Below, piece after piece: positions 8,086 through 10,439 of a stretch of 10,439 bases of DNA. The notes beneath the pieces were generated by a model. That model saw only the letters and a list, made by a program, of their open reading frames with translations. It was not told the DNA's origin and ran no database searches. Numbering within the stretch: position 1 is the stretch's first letter; the number at the start of each line of letters is the position of its first letter. Location of the stretch: assembly GCA_964442335.1 (NCBI GenBank), contig CAYTZI010000075.1, positions 1 through 10,439 on the forward strand. The letters are read 5' to 3'. A program made the translations under genes and the position numbers. Source of the stretch: JBFYTX01 sp964442335. GTDB lineage: Bacteria; Chloroflexota; Dehalococcoidia; Dehalococcoidales; RBG-16-60-22.

Positions 8086-10206
8086 TCAGGGAGTGGCGGC
8101 GGGCAGGTACATTTTCTCGCAGTACTCTTTGACCATTCTCCTCGCCGAGAAGACCGGGGCGATGGAGCTTATCGACTTTTTGACCATGGCTATCCATGCC
8201 TGTGGTATACCCTCGAAGGTACGGTCATAGTAAAGGGGCACGACCTTTTGCTCGAGCAGGCTGTAAAGAGATTCGGCATCGGACGCGTCTTCTTCCTCGA
8301 TGCTGACCTTTATCATGTCGTCCCCGATGGCCCAGCCGTTATCGCCACTAAAGGCCTCGTGCCACCAGCCGTCCGGCACGCTCATGTGGAGCACGCCGTT
8401 GAGGGCGGCTTTCATGCCGCTGGTCCCGGAGGCCTCCTGGAGGCGACGGGGGGTATTGAGCCAGACGTCCGCGCCCTGCACCAGGTACCGCGCCAGACGG
8501 ATATCATAGTCCTCGAGGAAAGCGATGCGGCCCTGGAAAGCGCGGTCGCGGGCCATGGTGTGCACCTGCTGGAGGAGCACTTTCGAGGCCGTGTCCGCGG
8601 GGTGCGACTTACCGGCGAAGATAATCTGGACCGGCCTCAGCGGGTTGTTGACCATCCTCTTGAGGCGTTCCATGTCCCGGAAGAGAAGGGACGGGCGCTT
8701 GTACTCCGCGAAGCGCCGGACGAAGGCCAGCGTCAGAGCGTCGTGGTCAAGCAAGGAGCCCATGGCCAGGATCTGCTGCGGCGAGGCTTCACCCCGCGCC
8801 CAGCGGATCTGGGCGCGCTCCAGTATGATGTGGAACAGCTTCCTCTTCAGGAGCTGGTGCGTGCGCCAGAGCTCCCGGTCCGGGATGTCTTCAACGTGCC
8901 TCCAGAGCTCGATGTCGTCCTGCCGCTCCAGCCAGTCATCGCCCAGGTATTTTTCATAGAGCTGCCGGTTCTCCGGCGCTATCCAGGTGGGCACGTGCAC
9001 GCCGTTGGTGATATGGATGATGGGCACTTCATCCTCGGGGCAGTCCATCCAGAGACCGCACCACATCCGGCGCGTGACGGTACCGTGGAGCCGGCTGACG
9101 GCGTTGCGGTGGCCCGATGTTTTAAGCGAAAGGACCGTCATATTGAAGTGACCGTTTTCATCGGAGTTCTTCCTTCCCAGATCGAGGAACTCTTCGCGCT
9201 CGATGCCCAGAGACGGCCAGTAGCCATCGAAATACTGCGACACAAGGTCGATGCTGAAGACATCGTGGCCGGCCGGTACGGGCGTATGGGTGGTGAACAC
9301 CGTGTTTTTCTGCACGTTTTCCTGCCCTTCGGCGAAGGTCTTGCCCTGGCTTACCTCTTCCCTGATGCGCTCCACCATCATGAAAGCCGTATGGCCTTCA
9401 TTGGCGTGCCAGATGCACGGCTTAACATCGAGGGCGCGCAGGACGCGCACGCCGCCCACGCCCAGCAGTATCTCCTGCTGAAGGCGGTGCTCGCGATCGG
9501 CGGTGTAGAGCCGACTGGACAGCTCGCGGTCCTGGGGTTCGTTTTCTTCGAGGCCGGTATCGAGCAGATAAAGGTTCACGCGTCCCAGGTTAACCTGCCA
9601 TGCCCCAACGTGCAGGGTGCGGTTTTTGAGACGGACTTCCGCCAGGCATTTCTCACCGGAGGCGGTATGGAGAGGGCGCACCGGCGCCTTGCTGAAATCG
9701 AGGTGCTGGTATTCCTCTTCCTGCCAGCCGTCCGCCGAGATGCGCTGCCGGAAATATCCCTGCGGGTACATGAAGCCGACCGCCACCATCGGTATACCGA
9801 GGTCGCTGGCCTCTTTACAGAGGTCGCCGGCAAGCACGCCCAGGCCGCCGGCATAGATGGGCAGGGAGTTGTGGATGGCGAACTCCATGGAGAAATAGGC
9901 TACGGGCCCCCCGATGGCGCCGGGGTGGGCGGTATTGAACCAGGAACCGCCATCGTTTTTCTCGTTATCGAAGGCGGCGACAGCTGCGTCGTAGATAGAG
10001 AGGAAAGAGGGGTCGCGCGATGCGGCCTCCATCTTTTCGCGGTCGATATCATAAAGCTGCTGGACCGGGTTGTGACCGCTCTGCCGCCAGAGCGGATAGT
10101 CCAGCGTCCTGAATACCGCCCTTCCCACGGGGTGCCAGCTCCACCAGAGGCTGCTGGCAAGCTCGTTGAGCCTTCCGATGCGTTCAGGTACTTTTACATA
10201 AGTCAC
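8086..10206 (-). CDS. glgP: Alpha-glucan phosphorylase (GT35, short form)
   Basis: This 706-aa protein is a pyridoxal-phosphate-dependent alpha-glucan phosphorylase. It releases glucose 1-phosphate from non-reducing ends of alpha-1,4-glucan using inorganic phosphate. It belongs to the shorter family with a DUF3417-type N-terminus (about 8-110, with LASSLWWSW near 16-24) rather than the roughly 800-aa E. coli MalP/GlgP type. Conserved stretches include AYFSMEFAIHNSLPIYAGGLG (beginning at 103), WHANEGHTAF at 266-275, TTHTPVPAGHD at 305-315, VRRFAEYKRP at 496-505, and EASGTSGMKAALNG at 591-604, where Lys599 is the expected PLP-binding lysine. Translation starts at GTG (10204-10206), chosen because AGGAG lies 7 nt upstream and the conserved N-terminal domain begins at once. 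It is the first gene of the block and would mobilise the polymer made by GlgE and GlgB. Confidence 0.96.
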   Translation of the reverse strand: MTYVKVPERIGRLNELASSLWWSWHPVGRAVFRTLDYPLWRQSGHNPVQQLYDIDREKMEAASRDPSFLSIYDAAVAAFDNEKNDGGSWFNTAHPGAIGGPVAYFSMEFAIHNSLPIYAGGLGVLAGDLCKEASDLGIPMVAVGFMYPQGYFRQRISADGWQEEEYQHLDFSKAPVRPLHTASGEKCLAEVRLKNRTLHVGAWQVNLGRVNLYLLDTGLEENEPQDRELSSRLYTADREHRLQQEILLGVGGVRVLRALDVKPCIWHANEGHTAFMMVERIREEVSQGKTFAEGQENVQKNTVFTTHTPVPAGHDVFSIDLVSQYFDGYWPSLGIEREEFLDLGRKNSDENGHFNMTVLSLKTSGHRNAVSRLHGTVTRRMWCGLWMDCPEDEVPIIHITNGVHVPTWIAPENRQLYEKYLGDDWLERQDDIELWRHVEDIPDRELWRTHQLLKRKLFHIILERAQIRWARGEASPQQILAMGSLLDHDALTLAFVRRFAEYKRPSLLFRDMERLKRMVNNPLRPVQIIFAGKSHPADTASKVLLQQVHTMARDRAFQGRIAFLEDYDIRLARYLVQGADVWLNTPRRLQEASGTSGMKAALNGVLHMSVPDGWWHEAFSGDNGWAIGDDMIKVSIEEEDASDAESLYSLLEQKVVPLYYDRTFEGIPQAWIAMVKKSISSIAPVFSARRMVKEYCEKMYLPAATP

Positions 10207-10213
10207 GGGAGCG

Positions 10214-10218
10214 CTCCT
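10214..10218 (-). promoter_or_regulatory. Ribosome binding site fixing the GTG start of glgP
   Basis: AGGAG on the minus strand is separated by 7 nt from the GTG codon at 10204-10206. The first ATG inside the gene is much further downstream and would delete part of the conserved N-terminal domain, so GTG is the supported start. Confidence 0.75.
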
Positions 10219-10227
10219 GTTCTAAAG

Positions 10228-10233
10228 ATTATA
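10228..10233 (-). promoter_or_regulatory. TATAAT -10-like element upstream of glgP
   Basis: A perfect TATAAT on the minus strand lies 22 nt upstream of the GTG start. It would place the transcript start near 10221, immediately before the AGGAG site, leaving a very short leader. No good -35 hexamer is found at 16-18 bp (TGGTGT at 17 bp is poor). The remaining intergenic DNA up to the tRNA fragment at 10365 shows no gene; it holds only weak inverted repeats. Confidence 0.35.
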
Positions 10234-10364
10234 TTTCATCGTCCCGGCAAACACCACACGATTATTCATAAAAATCAGTCAGGGTTTGTTTGGGTATTTT
10301 TCTGGTAGTTTTACCCTATCTTTACAGGAAGGGGCAGAGCGCAACGCTAAAAAGGCGGAAACGA

Positions 10365-10410
10365 TGGTGAGCGGTGGAGGACTTGAACCTCCAACCTGAT
10401 GATTAAGAGT
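10365..10410 (-). pseudogene. 3' half of tRNA-Lys(CUU), probable integration attachment site
   Basis: Read on the minus strand, this 46-nt piece is a complete tRNA 3' half. It contains an anticodon loop CTCTTAA with anticodon CTT (10405-10407), the anticodon-stem 3' strand TCATC, a 5-nt variable loop AGGTT, a T arm GGAGG-TTCAAGT-CCTCC, the acceptor 3' strand ACCGCTC, discriminator A, and encoded CCA. The 5' half is missing. The sequence above 10410 does not provide the GATGA needed for the anticodon stem, has no D arm, and lacks the GAGCGGT needed for the acceptor. A break at the anticodon loop is the usual footprint of tyrosine-recombinase integration into a tRNA gene. An intron is less likely because the whole anticodon loop is kept. 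A chimeric assembly join is possible if 10439 is a contig end. Confidence 0.75.
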
Positions 10411-10439
10411 TAGACATTCAATTTTCGAAATTTAAAGTG

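Noticed and set aside
8047..10308. A 753-aa open frame on the plus strand covering almost all of glgP.
   Set aside because: It is exactly antisense to a gene with complete phosphorylase motifs, shows no recognisable protein family, and is explained by GC-rich codon use leaving few stops on the opposite strand.
10292..10316. GGGTA/TACCC inverted repeat upstream of glgP as an operator.
   Set aside because: Arms are only 5 bp with a 15-nt centre, a length expected by chance in a region this size.
10365..10439. A complete functional tRNA at the right edge.
   Set aside because: The 5' half does not fold: three of five anticodon-stem pairs fail, no D arm is visible, and no sequence pairs with the acceptor 3' strand.

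Overview
The window carries a compact bacterial gene block for alpha-glucan (glycogen-like polymer) metabolism by the GlgE route. All five protein genes lie on the minus strand, so the transcriptional order is from high to low coordinates: glgP (alpha-glucan phosphorylase, GTG start), glgE (maltose-1-phosphate maltosyltransferase), a small stand-alone receiver-domain protein, a fused treS-mak gene (trehalose synthase joined to maltokinase), and glgB (branching enzyme). The long plus-strand reading frames are antisense shadows of these genes.

The genes form a connected pathway. The TreS domain interconverts trehalose and maltose. The kinase domain phosphorylates maltose to maltose 1-phosphate. 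GlgE polymerises maltose 1-phosphate into linear alpha-1,4-glucan, GlgB introduces alpha-1,6 branches, and GlgP removes glucose 1-phosphate from chain ends. No ADP-glucose pyrophosphorylase, glycogen synthase, trehalose-6-phosphate synthase or TreY/TreZ gene is present here, so trehalose must come from elsewhere in the genome or from outside the cell.

The layout suggests at least two transcription units. glgP and glgE are separated by 162 bp, and glgE has its own ribosome binding site and a TATAAT-like element. A good sigma-70-type promoter (TTGACA, 17 bp, AATAAT) with an inverted repeat in its spacer lies in the 68-bp gap after glgE. It points into receiver, treS-mak and glgB, which are separated by only 7 and 3 bp. 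The receiver protein keeps the expected Asp, Ser and Lys positions but seems to have lost the metal-binding acidic pair, so it is an atypical, possibly phosphorylation-independent, regulator.

The right edge (10365-10410) holds the 3' half of a tRNA-Lys(CUU), from the anticodon loop through CCA. It is followed by AT-rich DNA that cannot form the 5' half. This looks like an integration attachment site, with a mobile element extending beyond the right end of the window and the glg genes in the flanking chromosome. The left edge, downstream of glgB, has a strong GC-rich hairpin.

Organism: clearly bacterial, given the Shine-Dalgarno sites, sigma-70-like promoter and CCA-encoding tRNA. It has moderately high GC and mixes ATG and GTG starts. 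An anaerobic or environmental lineage such as Chloroflexota is plausible, but that is a guess and nothing in the window proves it.
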